From assembly GCA_046352935.1 (NCBI GenBank), contig JAXMGR010000002.1:124001-188000 (forward strand): a stretch of DNA of 64,000 nucleotides, in the 5' to 3' direction. A program made the translations under genes and the position numbers. Positions 9,429 through 18,427 of this stretch are shown piece after piece; within the stretch, counting starts at the first letter, position 1; each line of letters begins with the position of its first letter. This DNA is from CAYWMY01 sp046352935. GTDB taxonomy: Bacteria; Pseudomonadota; Gammaproteobacteria; Steroidobacterales; Steroidobacteraceae. The notes beneath the pieces are model-generated. The model made no database searches. It worked only from the letters and a program-made list of their open reading frames with translations, and was not told the origin of the DNA.

Positions 9429-10195
9429 GCGAGGAAGCCCCCGTCTGCATCGTCACCGGCGGCGGTGCCGGCATCGGACGCGCGTGCGTCGAGAGGTTCG
9501 CGCAGCACGGCTATCGCGTGATCGCGGCGGACATCGACGGTCCGGCCGCCGCTTCCGCGGCGCGCGCGATCAGCGCCGAGACCGGCCAGGACGTCGCCGG
9601 TATCCGCTGCGATGTCGCGAGCGCGGCCAGTTGTCGCGACCTTGCCGCGGAGGTCCTGCGCCGCTGGGGACGCATCGACGCGCTGATCGGCAACGCTGGC
9701 CTGCAGACGGCAGGGCGCCTCCTCGACGCCACCGACGAGGAATGGGACCGGCTGGTCGCGGTCAACCTCAGGGGCATCGTCAACGTCTGCCGCGCCGTCC
9801 TGCCGACGATGATCGAACGTCGGGACGGCCGGATCGTGCTCGTGTCCTCCATCAACGCGCTGCGGTCACCGGCCGGGATGGCCGTCTACGACATGACCAA
9901 GACGGGCGTGCTCGGCCTGATGCGCAGTCTGGCGGTGGACCATGGTGTGGACGGCGTGCGCGTCAACGCGGTGTGTCCCGGTGCCACCCTCACTGATCAT
10001 CACATCCGTGCCGCACGCGAGCGCGGCCAGACCGAGGCGGATCTGCGGGACCGGACGCGCGGCTACGGGCTGCTCGGCCGCGTGGCGGAACCGGCCGAGA
10101 TCGCCGCGGCGATCCACTTCCTCGCCAGCGACCAGGCCTCTTTCGTCACCGGTGCCACGCTGGTCGTGGACGGCGGATTCACGATCCGCGGATGA
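9425..10195 (+). CDS. short-chain dehydrogenase/reductase (KduD/gluconate-dehydrogenase-like)
   Basis: 256 residues. TGGGAGIG (11-18) is the cofactor motif, Asp36 in AADIDG suggests NAD, and NAG is at 90-92. Ser141/142 and Tyr155-x-x-x-Lys159 (YDMTK) are catalytic. The C-terminus ends in VTGATLVVDGGFTI, the hallmark of FabG/KduD-type tetrameric SDRs. The ATG overlaps the previous stop by four bases, showing translational coupling. It is the last gene of the operon and converges with the next gene after eight bases. Confidence 0.9.
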   Translation: MSEEAPVCIVTGGGAGIGRACVERFAQHGYRVIAADIDGPAAASAARAISAETGQDVAGIRCDVASAASCRDLAAEVLRRWGRIDALIGNAGLQTAGRLLDATDEEWDRLVAVNLRGIVNVCRAVLPTMIERRDGRIVLVSSINALRSPAGMAVYDMTKTGVLGLMRSLAVDHGVDGVRVNAVCPGATLTDHHIRAARERGQTEADLRDRTRGYGLLGRVAEPAEIAAAIHFLASDQASFVTGATLVVDGGFTIRG

Positions 10196-10203
10196 ACCCG
10201 TCC

Positions 10204-11208
10204 TCAGCGACCCGCGTCAGCAGTGCCGGTTCCCGCCGGATCGCGCGCCACGCGGAAGCCGAGATCGCTCTGGCGCAGCGCACGCGGTGCGTGGTCGCGC
10301 GCTGCGGCGCGCACGTCGCGCGGCCGGCTGGCGAAGGAGCCACCGCGCACCACGCGGGTCTCGCAGCCACCCTGCCAGACCCAGGCGCGCACGTCGGCCG
10401 GGCGACCGAGGTTGCTGGCCGTGTAGCAGTCCTGGGTCCACTCGCGCGCGTTGCCGAGCGCGTCGTACACGCCGAACGCGTTGGGCTTGTACTGCGCGAC
10501 GGGTGCCACGGACTCGCGCCCATCGGTGCAGCGCGCGTTCGGCTGCGGCAGGCGCAGCGTCGCGACGGCGCTCGCGTCGTAGACGTTCGCATGGTCGCAG
10601 GCCTGCGACTGGAGCGAGCGCTCGTCGGAGTCCGTCTCGGACCAGTAGCGCGGGAACGGCGTGCCGCCGCGCGCGACGTACTCCCATTCGGCTTCCGAGG
10701 GCAGACGATAGTGCTGGCCGCTCGTGCGGGTGAGCCAGGCCACGTAGGCCTGCGCGTCGTCCCAGTTCACGCACACGACCGGATCGTCGTCGCGCGGGGC
10801 AGCACCGAAGCCCGGATCGCGCCAGTCGCGCACGGGATCCACCTGCCACTGCCCGCCCGCGCGCACGCGGCAGCCGCCGGTCGCGTCGTGGCCCGTCGCC
10901 TCGACGAAGCGGCGGAACTCGGCGACGGTGACTTCCGTGCGCCCGACGGGAATCGGCTGGGCGACGTCGATCATCACGGGCGGCGACTCGCCGGTCGCCG
11001 GATCGACCTCGGGCGCATCGCTCGGCGTGCCGAGCGCGAGTGCGCCGGGCGGCGCCGTCACGAGCAGCGGGCACTCCGGACAGTCCTGCGTGACACCGGC
11101 CGGGAGCGCGGGCGCCGCCGGACCCGGCGCCGCGAGTGCGGCGAGCGCGAGACCCATCGCGAGACCTGTGCCGGCGAGCAGGCGCCGGACGGCCGTGGAA
11201 TGACGCAT
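10204..11208 (-). CDS. FGE-fold (SUMF1/PvdO-like) exported protein, second of a tandem pair
   Basis: 334 residues with an N-terminal hydrophobic export signal (GTGLAMGLALAALAAPGPA). The formylglycine-generating-enzyme fold follows: VGRTEVTVAEFRRFVEATGH, PVVCVNWDDAQAYVAWL, YRLPSEAEWEYVARGG, LGNAREWTQDCY and VVRGGSFASRPRDVRAAARD. Genuine FGE has two copper-binding cysteines just after RGGS; here that stretch has none, so formylglycine synthesis is unlikely. The ATG overlaps the upstream paralogue's stop (TGATG), so the two are coupled. Other members of this fold bind ligands or decorate envelope complexes. The function here is unknown. Confidence 0.85.
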   Translation of the reverse strand: MRHSTAVRRLLAGTGLAMGLALAALAAPGPAAPALPAGVTQDCPECPLLVTAPPGALALGTPSDAPEVDPATGESPPVMIDVAQPIPVGRTEVTVAEFRRFVEATGHDATGGCRVRAGGQWQVDPVRDWRDPGFGAAPRDDDPVVCVNWDDAQAYVAWLTRTSGQHYRLPSEAEWEYVARGGTPFPRYWSETDSDERSLQSQACDHANVYDASAVATLRLPQPNARCTDGRESVAPVAQYKPNAFGVYDALGNAREWTQDCYTASNLGRPADVRAWVWQGGCETRVVRGGSFASRPRDVRAAARDHAPRALRQSDLGFRVARDPAGTGTADAGR

Positions 11209-12170
11209 CAGCGCACCTCCCCGCGCCCGGCGCGCTCGTCGGGATCGACCGCGACGCGGAAGCCGATGGTGTCCGCGCGCAGCGTCTCCGCGGCCGAATC
11301 GCGCGCGTAGCTGCGCGCCCGCGCCGGATCGGACGCCCAGCTGCCGCCGCGCAGCACGCGCTCGCCGCAGCCGCCGAGCCACACCCAGGCGCGCGCGTCC
11401 TTCGGGCGGCCGACGTAGCTGCCGCCCGCGCAATCCTCGACCCATTCGGCCACGTTGCCGAGCATGTCGGCGAGTCCGTAGCCGTTCGGCGCGCGCCCGC
11501 CGACCGTGGCGACATCGGCCATGCCGTCGCTGCAACCGGCGGCGTTCCAGCCGAGCGCATAACGGGCGGCGGCCGTGCTGTCGTAGAGGTTCGCATGGCC
11601 GCAGCCATCCGCCACGGCATCGCCCCAGAACGCCGCCGTCGTGGTGCCCGCGCGCGCGGCGTACTCCCACTCCGCCTCGGACGGCAGCCGGTAGGGCTTG
11701 CCCGTGCGGCGCGCGAGCCACTGCGCATAGGCGTGCGCGTCGCGCCAGCTCACGCAGCTCGCGGGATGCACGGGCTCGGGCAGCGCCGGCCGCGCGGGAT
11801 CGACCCAGCTGCGGCGCAGGTCGAGCATGAAGCGCTGGCGCGTATCGTCCCAGGTCACGCAGCCCGACTGCGGCTCGTGACCCGAATCCTGGATGAAGCG
11901 CTGGTACTCGGCGCGCGTGACCTCGTGACGCGCGAGCGCGAACGGCCGCGCGATGCGGATCGGCACGGCACCGCTCTCCGCCGCCGCGACGCCCGGTCCC
12001 CCGCGCGAGCCGGGCTGGCCCATGACGAAGCTGCCGGCCGGCACCACGACCATCTCGGGGCAGTCCTCACAATCGCGGTAGGTACTGCCCGGCGTACGCG
12101 CGCTCTGGGCCGCGGCGGGGACCGCGGCAATCGCGAGCAGTGCCGCGAGGAACATGACGGGAGCGTTCAC
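11208..12170 (-). CDS. FGE-fold (SUMF1/PvdO-like) exported protein, first of a tandem pair
   Basis: 320 residues. The signal peptide is FLAALLAIAAVPAAAQS. Next is DCEDCPEMVVVPAGSFVMG, the entry motif of the FGE-sulfatase domain, then ALARHEVTRAEYQRFI, YRLPSEAEWEYAARAG, LGNVAEWVEDC and VLRGGSWASDPARARSYARD. The copper-site cysteines of true FGE are absent, as in its neighbour. The two proteins share their domain order but differ in the spacer around residues 95-125, so the duplication is not recent. They form a two-gene unit transcribed leftward. Confidence 0.86.
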   Translation of the reverse strand: MNAPVMFLAALLAIAAVPAAAQSARTPGSTYRDCEDCPEMVVVPAGSFVMGQPGSRGGPGVAAAESGAVPIRIARPFALARHEVTRAEYQRFIQDSGHEPQSGCVTWDDTRQRFMLDLRRSWVDPARPALPEPVHPASCVSWRDAHAYAQWLARRTGKPYRLPSEAEWEYAARAGTTTAAFWGDAVADGCGHANLYDSTAAARYALGWNAAGCSDGMADVATVGGRAPNGYGLADMLGNVAEWVEDCAGGSYVGRPKDARAWVWLGGCGERVLRGGSWASDPARARSYARDSAAETLRADTIGFRVAVDPDERAGRGEVR

Positions 12171-12242
12171 GATGAGTGATCCTCGGAGCCCGGTCCGTGG
12201 CGAGGCTGCAAGGATAATGCGTCGCGCGCCGGATTGGGACGG

Positions 12243-12932
12243 TCAGTCGCCGGTGGGCGCGATGCGGAACTCCAGCACCGCGTCGGTCGCCTCGAAGGTC
12301 CCCGCGAGCCGCGACACGCTGGTGCGATCCATGGTGCGCAGCACCATGCTGTGCCGGCGGACTCGGCCCTCACCGTCGAGGCGCCAGGCGAAATTCGCGA
12401 TGCTGAACCCGTGTCCTTCGATGAGCGCGCGCAGCCCCGTCTCGTTCAGTCCGGCGCTGCGCGCGAGCTGCACGTCGCAGTGGTAGAACACCTCTGCGGG
12501 CATGCGCACTTCGATCCAGCGGAACAGCGACAGCACGCCGAGGGTCATGAGTACCGCCACGGCGAGCGGGAAGTAGAACCCGATGCCGGCCAGCACACCG
12601 ATCGCGGCCGTGATCCAGATCGACGCGGCCGTGGTGAGGCCACGGATCGAGAGGCCCTCCTTGACGATCGCGCCGGCGCCGAGGAAGCCGATGCCGGTCA
12701 TGATGCCCTGCGCCATGCGCGTGGGATCGAGCCGCACCGCGTCGGGGACCGTCCTGACCCAGTGCGCCTCGTAGACGGTGACGAGCATGAGGATCGCCGA
12801 TGCCATGCTGACGAGCGCATGGGTGCGGAATCCCGCAGGCCGGCCGTGGTAGGAACGTTCGTAGCCGATCATCGCGCCGGCGGCGAGCGCGACCAGCAGC
12901 CGCAGCACCATCTCGAGATATTCGTTGGCCAC
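12243..12932 (-). CDS. MgtC/SapB-family inner-membrane protein
   Basis: 229 residues from GTG 12932, which has GGAGG six bases upstream. The first two thirds are hydrophobic helices with the MgtC signature IGYERSYHGRPAGFRTHALV and the glycine-rich GIMTGIGFLGAGAIVKEG. The C-terminal 80 residues are a soluble ACT-like domain. MgtC proteins affect growth in low magnesium and, in some pathogens, ATP synthase activity. In environmental bacteria the role is uncertain. Confidence 0.9.
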   Translation of the reverse strand: MANEYLEMVLRLLVALAAGAMIGYERSYHGRPAGFRTHALVSMASAILMLVTVYEAHWVRTVPDAVRLDPTRMAQGIMTGIGFLGAGAIVKEGLSIRGLTTAASIWITAAIGVLAGIGFYFPLAVAVLMTLGVLSLFRWIEVRMPAEVFYHCDVQLARSAGLNETGLRALIEGHGFSIANFAWRLDGEGRVRRHSMVLRTMDRTSVSRLAGTFEATDAVLEFRIAPTGD

Positions 12933-12954
12933 GCGCGCCTCCGTGCCCGCCGTG

Positions 12955-14433
12955 CTACTTGCCGATCCGGATCGGCACGTAGATCTGCGCGTCGCCGCGC
13001 TGGATGCGCAACGCGACGGTCCTGCCCGACCGCTCGGCCGCGGCACGGAACTCCTCGACGGTCTTCACGTCGCGACCGTTGACGCCGAGGATGATGTCGT
13101 CGGCCTCGACGCCGGCCTCCGCGGCGGGTCCCGAGACATCGACCACGACGAGGTAGCCGTCCGTATCGGCCTGGCGCCGCTCGACGGGCGTCAGCTCACG
13201 CAGCGACAGCCCGAGCCTGCCGCCCGAATCGCCCGACGCGGGATGCGCACGCGCGCCGCGCTCCTCCTCCAGCTCCCCGACCTTGACGCCGATGGAGCGG
13301 CGCGCCTTGTCGCGCCAGATCTCGAGGGTCGCCGTGCTGCCGGGCTTGATGCCCGCGACGATGGCGGGCAGCTCGCTCGAGCGATCGACGGAGCGGCCGT
13401 CGACGCCGAGGATCACGTCGCCCGCCTTCACGCCCGCCTTGTCGGCCGGCCCGCTCTTCTCGACGGAACTCACGAGTGCGCCGTGCGGGCGATCGAGCCC
13501 GAAGGACTCGGCGAGGGTCTGGTTCAGTTCCTGGATCACGACGCCGAGCTTGCCGCGCCGCACGCGGCCGTTCGCGACCAGCTGGGCCTTGACGTCGATC
13601 GCGACGTCGATCGGAATCGCGAACGAGACACCCTGGTAGCCGCCCGTGCGGCTGTAGATCTGCGAGTTGATCCCGATGACCTCGCCGCGCAGGTTGAAGA
13701 GCGGGCCGCCGGAGTTGCCGGGGTTCACGGCGACGTCCGTCTGGATGAACGGCGTGTAGGCGTCGCCCGGCAGCGAGCGGGCCTTCGCGCTCACGATGCC
13801 GGCCGTCACCGAGTTGTCGAAGCCGAACGGGGAACCGATCGCGACGACCCATTCGCCCACGCGCACGGACGCGGGTGTGCCCACGCGCACGATCGGCAGG
13901 CCGGTCGCCGCGATCTTGAGCACGGCCACGTCGGTGCGCCGGTCGGAGCCGACGACCTTCGCGGCGAACTCGCGCCGGTCGGTGAGCCGCACGGTCACCT
14001 CGTCCGCATCGTCGACGACGTGCGCGTTCGTGAGGATGTAACCGTCGGAGCTGATGATGAACCCCGAACCCTCGCCGCGCGCGGGCGGCTGGTTCCCGTG
14101 CGGCATGCCGTTGCCGAAGCCGAAGCGCTTGAAGAAATCGTACATCGGATCGCCCGGATCGAGCCCCGGGATCTCGACACCGGCCGTCGAGCGGCGCTCC
14201 ACGGTCGTGACGTTCACGACGGCCGGCCCGTAACGGTCGACCAGCACCGCGAAGTCGGGCAGGCCGTGGGAATCCACGAGCGGCGGCGGGGCATCACGGG
14301 CGACCGGCGCGGCCGCGGGCGCCGGACTCCCGGCGGGCGTGCCCGGCGTCGTCGACTCGCGCGCGCCGCAGCCCGCCGCCAGCAGCACGACCCCCGTCCA
14401 CAGAAACGTCCTCATCGCGCACAGGTTTCTCAC
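12955..14433 (-). CDS. Do-type periplasmic serine protease with two PDZ domains
   Basis: 492 residues. The N-terminus has a lipoprotein-like signal (GVVLLAAGC, Cys22) and a proline/alanine-rich linker. The trypsin-like domain has the triad His138 (TNAHVV), Asp168 (RTDVAV) and Ser241 (GNSGGP), with PDZ1 at about 290-380 and PDZ2 at about 405-490. This is the DegP/DegQ/MucD layout for quality control of envelope proteins. GTG 14433 was chosen because GGAG sits five to six bases upstream; an internal ATG six codons later has no such site. The mgtC-like gene follows after 22 bases on the same strand. Confidence 0.93.
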   Translation of the reverse strand: MRNLCAMRTFLWTGVVLLAAGCGARESTTPGTPAGSPAPAAAPVARDAPPPLVDSHGLPDFAVLVDRYGPAVVNVTTVERRSTAGVEIPGLDPGDPMYDFFKRFGFGNGMPHGNQPPARGEGSGFIISSDGYILTNAHVVDDADEVTVRLTDRREFAAKVVGSDRRTDVAVLKIAATGLPIVRVGTPASVRVGEWVVAIGSPFGFDNSVTAGIVSAKARSLPGDAYTPFIQTDVAVNPGNSGGPLFNLRGEVIGINSQIYSRTGGYQGVSFAIPIDVAIDVKAQLVANGRVRRGKLGVVIQELNQTLAESFGLDRPHGALVSSVEKSGPADKAGVKAGDVILGVDGRSVDRSSELPAIVAGIKPGSTATLEIWRDKARRSIGVKVGELEEERGARAHPASGDSGGRLGLSLRELTPVERRQADTDGYLVVVDVSGPAAEAGVEADDIILGVNGRDVKTVEEFRAAAERSGRTVALRIQRGDAQIYVPIRIGK

Positions 14434-14580
14434 GTGATCTCCATCGTCATCGACACCGGGGACGCGACGCCGCGCATCCGACAGGCGCTATGACAGCGCG
14501 TCGCGGCCGGAGTTGCAATCGCAGCCGCGGTGCGGCGGGAGCATGGCCGCAGCCGGCCGCAACGAATATAGTTCGCGCCC

Positions 14581-16080
14581 ATGAAAACGCCCATGAAAGC
14601 GCCCATGAAGATCCTGCGTTCCGCCCTGCTGCCCGCCCTGCTGCTCACGACGTCCGCGATCGCTCCCGCCGTCCACGCCCAGGCTCCGGAGGAACTGCCG
14701 CCGCGTATCCGCGCGGCGCTGCGCCAGCAGGGACTTCCGCCGGAGGCCGTGAGCATCGTCGTGCGCAACGTGACGAACGGCACGCTCGTGCTGGACCTCA
14801 ACCCGACGACACCGCGCTCGCCCGCCTCGGTGATGAAGCTGCTGCCGACCTATGCGGCGCTCGACATCCTGAGTCCCGCGTACACCTGGGCAACCCGCGT
14901 CTGGGCCGAGGGAACCATCACGCGCGGCGTGCTCAAGGGCAACCTGTACCTGCAGGGCGGCGGCGATCCGCTCATGAACATCGAGCGCTGGTGGCGTCTG
15001 GTCACGGACCTGCGCCAGACGGGTCTCCGGCGCATCGAGGGCGATATCGTCATCGACAACAGCCGCTTCGCGCCGAACACGGAAGCGCCCGGCGACTTCG
15101 ACAACCGCCCCTGGCGCACCTACAACGTCCTGCCCGACGCGCTGCTCGTGAACCTGCAGTCCGCCGAGTTCCTGATCCGCCCCTCGGTGACCGGCCGCGG
15201 CATCGACGTCGAGGTCGACCCGCATCCCGACAACCTGGTGGTCGAGAATCGCGCGCAGCTCGTCGCGGGACGCTGCCGCGGCCAGGCCCGCGGGGTGATC
15301 ATCTCGACGCCGCGCACGGACCCGGACAAGGTCGTGGTCACGGGCAAGCTGTCGTCGAACTGCGGCCCGCAGGTGGCGAGGCGCGTGATCATGGCGGCAC
15401 CCGAGTTCGCCTACGGCAGCTTCATGACGCTCTGGAAGCAGCAGGGCGGTGAGCTCACGGGCGGCATGCAGCGCGGTGTCACGCCGAAGACCGCGAAGCT
15501 GCTCGTGAAGCACGACTCGCTGACCATGTCGGAGATCGTGCGCGTCACCAACAAGTTCTCCAGCAACGTCATGGCGCGCACGCTCGTGCTGACACTGGCG
15601 GCGGATGCCTCGGAAGCGCCCGCGACCCCCGAAGCCGGTGCGAAGGTCATCGGCGACTGGCTGCATCGCAGGGGGCTCGACTTCCCCGAGCTCGTGATCG
15701 GCAACGGCTCCGGCCTGTCGCGCGAGGCGCGCATCAGCGCCGACAGCCTCGCGCGCCTGCTGGTCTCGGCCTGGAACAGCCGCTACGCCCCCGAGTATCT
15801 CGCCTCGCTGCCGCTCGGCGGGCTGGACGGCACACTGAAGAAGCGTTTCGCGGGCCTGCCCGAGGCGAGCCGTGTGCGCATGAAGACGGGCACGCTGAAC
15901 GGCGCGAGTTCGCTCGCCGGCTACGTGACCGGCGCGGACGGCCACACTTATTCGACAGTGATCCTCGTGAATCACCCCGGTGCCCAGAACGGACCCGGCG
16001 AGGCGGTGCAGGCCGCCGTGGTGCGCTGGGTGCTCGGGCTGGACTCGCCCCCGGGCGGCGCGGTCGCACCCCCCGCCTGA
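14581..16080 (+). CDS. dacB: D-alanyl-D-alanine carboxypeptidase/endopeptidase (PBP4, S13 family)
   Basis: 499 residues with a signal peptide ending near AVHAQA. The penicillin-binding motifs are all present: SxxK as SVMK (Ser83, Lys86), SxN as SSN (327-329) and KTG at 435-437. The long insertion between SxxK and SxN is typical of S13 enzymes. It trims and cleaves peptidoglycan peptide cross-links in the periplasm. The 5' end repeats a 12-base unit, giving three in-frame ATG codons (residues 1, 5 and 9), so the true start is uncertain by eight codons. It is divergent from the Do-type protease. Confidence 0.92.
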   Translation: MKTPMKAPMKILRSALLPALLLTTSAIAPAVHAQAPEELPPRIRAALRQQGLPPEAVSIVVRNVTNGTLVLDLNPTTPRSPASVMKLLPTYAALDILSPAYTWATRVWAEGTITRGVLKGNLYLQGGGDPLMNIERWWRLVTDLRQTGLRRIEGDIVIDNSRFAPNTEAPGDFDNRPWRTYNVLPDALLVNLQSAEFLIRPSVTGRGIDVEVDPHPDNLVVENRAQLVAGRCRGQARGVIISTPRTDPDKVVVTGKLSSNCGPQVARRVIMAAPEFAYGSFMTLWKQQGGELTGGMQRGVTPKTAKLLVKHDSLTMSEIVRVTNKFSSNVMARTLVLTLAADASEAPATPEAGAKVIGDWLHRRGLDFPELVIGNGSGLSREARISADSLARLLVSAWNSRYAPEYLASLPLGGLDGTLKKRFAGLPEASRVRMKTGTLNGASSLAGYVTGADGHTYSTVILVNHPGAQNGPGEAVQAAVVRWVLGLDSPPGGAVAPPA

Positions 16081-16087
16081 GGCGGAC

Positions 16088-17086
16088 TCAGCGCGGATCC
16101 GCGGCGGGCGGCTCCACACGGATCTGGTGCACGCGGTCGTTGCGCGTGAGCACGCGTCCGTGAAAGGTCAGCGTCACCGCCCGCGAGCGGTCCCCGGCGG
16201 GCGGCAGCATGTGGTACCACGCGTAGAACCTCAGATGCGGCTCCCCTGACCGGCCGCTGTTGCCCACGCGCGCGATCGCGTCGTTGGCCAGGACCGCGGC
16301 GCCGCGCTCGACGCGCAGGCTGCCCTGCTGCAGGTGCTCGAGCTTCACGTCACGGGATTCGCAGCGCAGGACCACGTAGTTCCCCGCAGGGAACCGCTCG
16401 TCCACCGCGCCGGGCGCCTGGTCGGGCAGCGAGTTCTCGAGATCGAGGACCCGGCCCGTGCAGGGCGCGTAGACGACGTCGCCCCAGCTCAGGTAGCGCT
16501 CGAGCCGCGCGGGCAGCAGGGCGCGGGCCCGCAGCCCCAGGTCGTCGATGCGCACGATGCTGATGCCGCGGCTGTCGTCACCGCGGTCGGGCGCGAACAG
16601 CGGCACATGCGAGTTCACGAGACCGTTGCGCCCGCCGTCGAAGACGAGATAGCGGCCGGCCGCGAGCGGAAAGGCGAACTCGGCGCGGCCACGGCCGGGC
16701 GGCTGGCGCCCGGACCAGGCATAGCCGGCGAGCACGAGCAGGACGAGGGTCGCCACACCCACGAGCGGACCGCCGATGCCGGGAGGCACCGGCGCGTCGC
16801 GCGGGATGCACCGGCTGCGCCACCCGCCGATGACCGCCGCGAGTGCGAACAGACCACACCAGGCGCCCGGCGTCCACCACGGCAGCCACAGCCACACGCC
16901 CCCGAGCGAGATCAGCAGCAGCCAGGCCGCGACCAGCAGGATGCGCGCGATCAGCAACATACGGTGCGGCGCGCCGAGTGCCAGCCATACGAACGCCGCG
17001 AGCGGCACGAAGCCCTGCAGCGTGAGCGTGGCCACGATGAGCCACCACAGTTCACTGCCCCACAGCAAATCGGTACTCCCCGGCAC
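16088..17086 (-). CDS. membrane-anchored M23 (LytM)-like protein with degenerate zinc site
   Basis: 332 residues from GTG 17086. The first 130 residues form about four transmembrane helices. The rest resembles an M23 peptidase: NSHVPLFAP, GDVVYAPCTGRV, NYVVLRCE, KLEHLQQGSL and GNSGRSGEPHLRFYA. Active LytM enzymes use His, Asp and the second His of HxH as zinc ligands. Here the Asp position reads Ser (GISIV) and HxH reads HLR. It is therefore probably a non-catalytic regulator or scaffold, as EnvC and NlpD are. It lies 12 bases after the lipase gene in one operon. Confidence 0.72.
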   Translation of the reverse strand: MPGSTDLLWGSELWWLIVATLTLQGFVPLAAFVWLALGAPHRMLLIARILLVAAWLLLISLGGVWLWLPWWTPGAWCGLFALAAVIGGWRSRCIPRDAPVPPGIGGPLVGVATLVLLVLAGYAWSGRQPPGRGRAEFAFPLAAGRYLVFDGGRNGLVNSHVPLFAPDRGDDSRGISIVRIDDLGLRARALLPARLERYLSWGDVVYAPCTGRVLDLENSLPDQAPGAVDERFPAGNYVVLRCESRDVKLEHLQQGSLRVERGAAVLANDAIARVGNSGRSGEPHLRFYAWYHMLPPAGDRSRAVTLTFHGRVLTRNDRVHQIRVEPPAADPR

Positions 17087-17098
17087 CGCGCCGCCAAC

Positions 17099-18427
17099 CT
17101 AGGGCAACAGCAGCGCCGACAGCAGATTGTCGAGGAAATGCGGGTCCGCCGTCAGCTGATTGTGCTGGGTGCAGAGGAACATCGAATAGCGCGGCTCCAG
17201 GATCGCGGACCCGAGGGCCGATTCCCGCGTCACGGTCCCGTCGCCCGGTGCGAACACGGTGGCAGCCGTGCCCGCTCGATCCGAATTGCCGGACGCTTCG
17301 CGGACCTCGAGCCCGAGCGAGAGATGCCCACCGCCCTCGTCGAGCACGGCGCGCGCAGCCGTCGCCACGCATTCGCCGCCGAACACGATCGGCTCGATGC
17401 CGTCGTCGACCGCCGGATCGGCGAGCGAGCGCGCGATCCGGCCGGCCCGTTCGAGCTGGATCCCGACATAGCGCTGCAGGCGCGCGAGGTATGCGGCGCC
17501 CTGCGCGGCACCACCGTGCGCCGCGACGACGCGCCGGGCGATCCCGGGATCGAAGACGCCGATCCGCAGCTCGCGCCACAGGGCCGGATCGTGGGCGTCG
17601 CGGCGGACCGCGCGGCCCGCGTCGTCGACCAGCCAGTCGCTGCCGGGCGGCGGCAGCAGCGCATAGATGCTCGGGAAGGTCGCGAGGACCTCGGGCGGCA
17701 CGCGCCGCAGCCCGATCTCCTCGCCGCGCGTCAGCGCCTGCAGCGATTCCAGCGTGCCCAGGTTCGGCGTACCGACGAGCACGACGCGCCGCAGGCGTCC
17801 GGCGCCCTCTTGCGAAGGACGCAATGGCCCGGCGTCCGGGTCCGCCGTGCCGTAGCGGGCGTACCAGCGCGCGACGAGGCCGCCGTTCGAATGCGCGACG
17901 AGATCCACGCGCAGGTCCGGCCGGCCGTGGTCGCGCCGGATCTGCGCGATGAGTGCATCCAGCGCGCGGACGGCACGCAGGTTGTCGTGCCGCCAGTCGT
18001 AGACGAGCGTGTAGTAGCGCGGCACACGGTCGACGACAGGCTCGCCCGGCCTGCCCTCGCGATACCCGGCGCGCCGGAAACTCCGAAGGATCGCGTAGTA
18101 GTAGTCACGCGCACCCGTGCGTTCGAAGAGCCCGTTCGCCACGAGTCGGTCGGGCGCGGGCGCGAGTGTCGCCGCGTCGACGTCGATCGCGAGTTCGGCG
18201 TAGCGCCCGAACAGCAGCTTCGCGAAGCCGCCGGGCCAGATCTCGCGGCCGCTGCCGGCTTCGACGAGGCGCGAACCGAACGCGCCGTGAATGAACACGA
18301 CGGGAGGCTGATCCGCGGGCACGGGCAGCGGCGGCCCCGGCCGCGGCGCCCACAGATGGGCGGGCAGCGCGCAGCCCCCGAGGCCCAGCATCACGGCCAC
18401 GATCGCGAGGCTGCGAAGGGACATCAT
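17099..18427 (-). CDS. lipoprotein alpha/beta-hydrolase (LCAT/lipase-like)
   Basis: 442 residues. The signal ends in LGLGGC, with Cys19 as the lipidation site. The hydrolase core starts with VVFIHGAFGS (oxyanion strand) and LVYDWRHDN, and the nucleophile elbow is VAHSNGG (Ser180). This pattern is that of the lecithin:cholesterol acyltransferase/PDAT family, which moves or hydrolyses acyl chains of phospholipids. Start and stop overlap with the WYL regulator (TGATGATG), so it is translationally coupled to it. It probably acts at the outer membrane. The substrate is unknown. Confidence 0.82.
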   Translation of the reverse strand: MMSLRSLAIVAVMLGLGGCALPAHLWAPRPGPPLPVPADQPPVVFIHGAFGSRLVEAGSGREIWPGGFAKLLFGRYAELAIDVDAATLAPAPDRLVANGLFERTGARDYYYAILRSFRRAGYREGRPGEPVVDRVPRYYTLVYDWRHDNLRAVRALDALIAQIRRDHGRPDLRVDLVAHSNGGLVARWYARYGTADPDAGPLRPSQEGAGRLRRVVLVGTPNLGTLESLQALTRGEEIGLRRVPPEVLATFPSIYALLPPPGSDWLVDDAGRAVRRDAHDPALWRELRIGVFDPGIARRVVAAHGGAAQGAAYLARLQRYVGIQLERAGRIARSLADPAVDDGIEPIVFGGECVATAARAVLDEGGGHLSLGLEVREASGNSDRAGTAATVFAPGDGTVTRESALGSAILEPRYSMFLCTQHNQLTADPHFLDNLLSALLLP

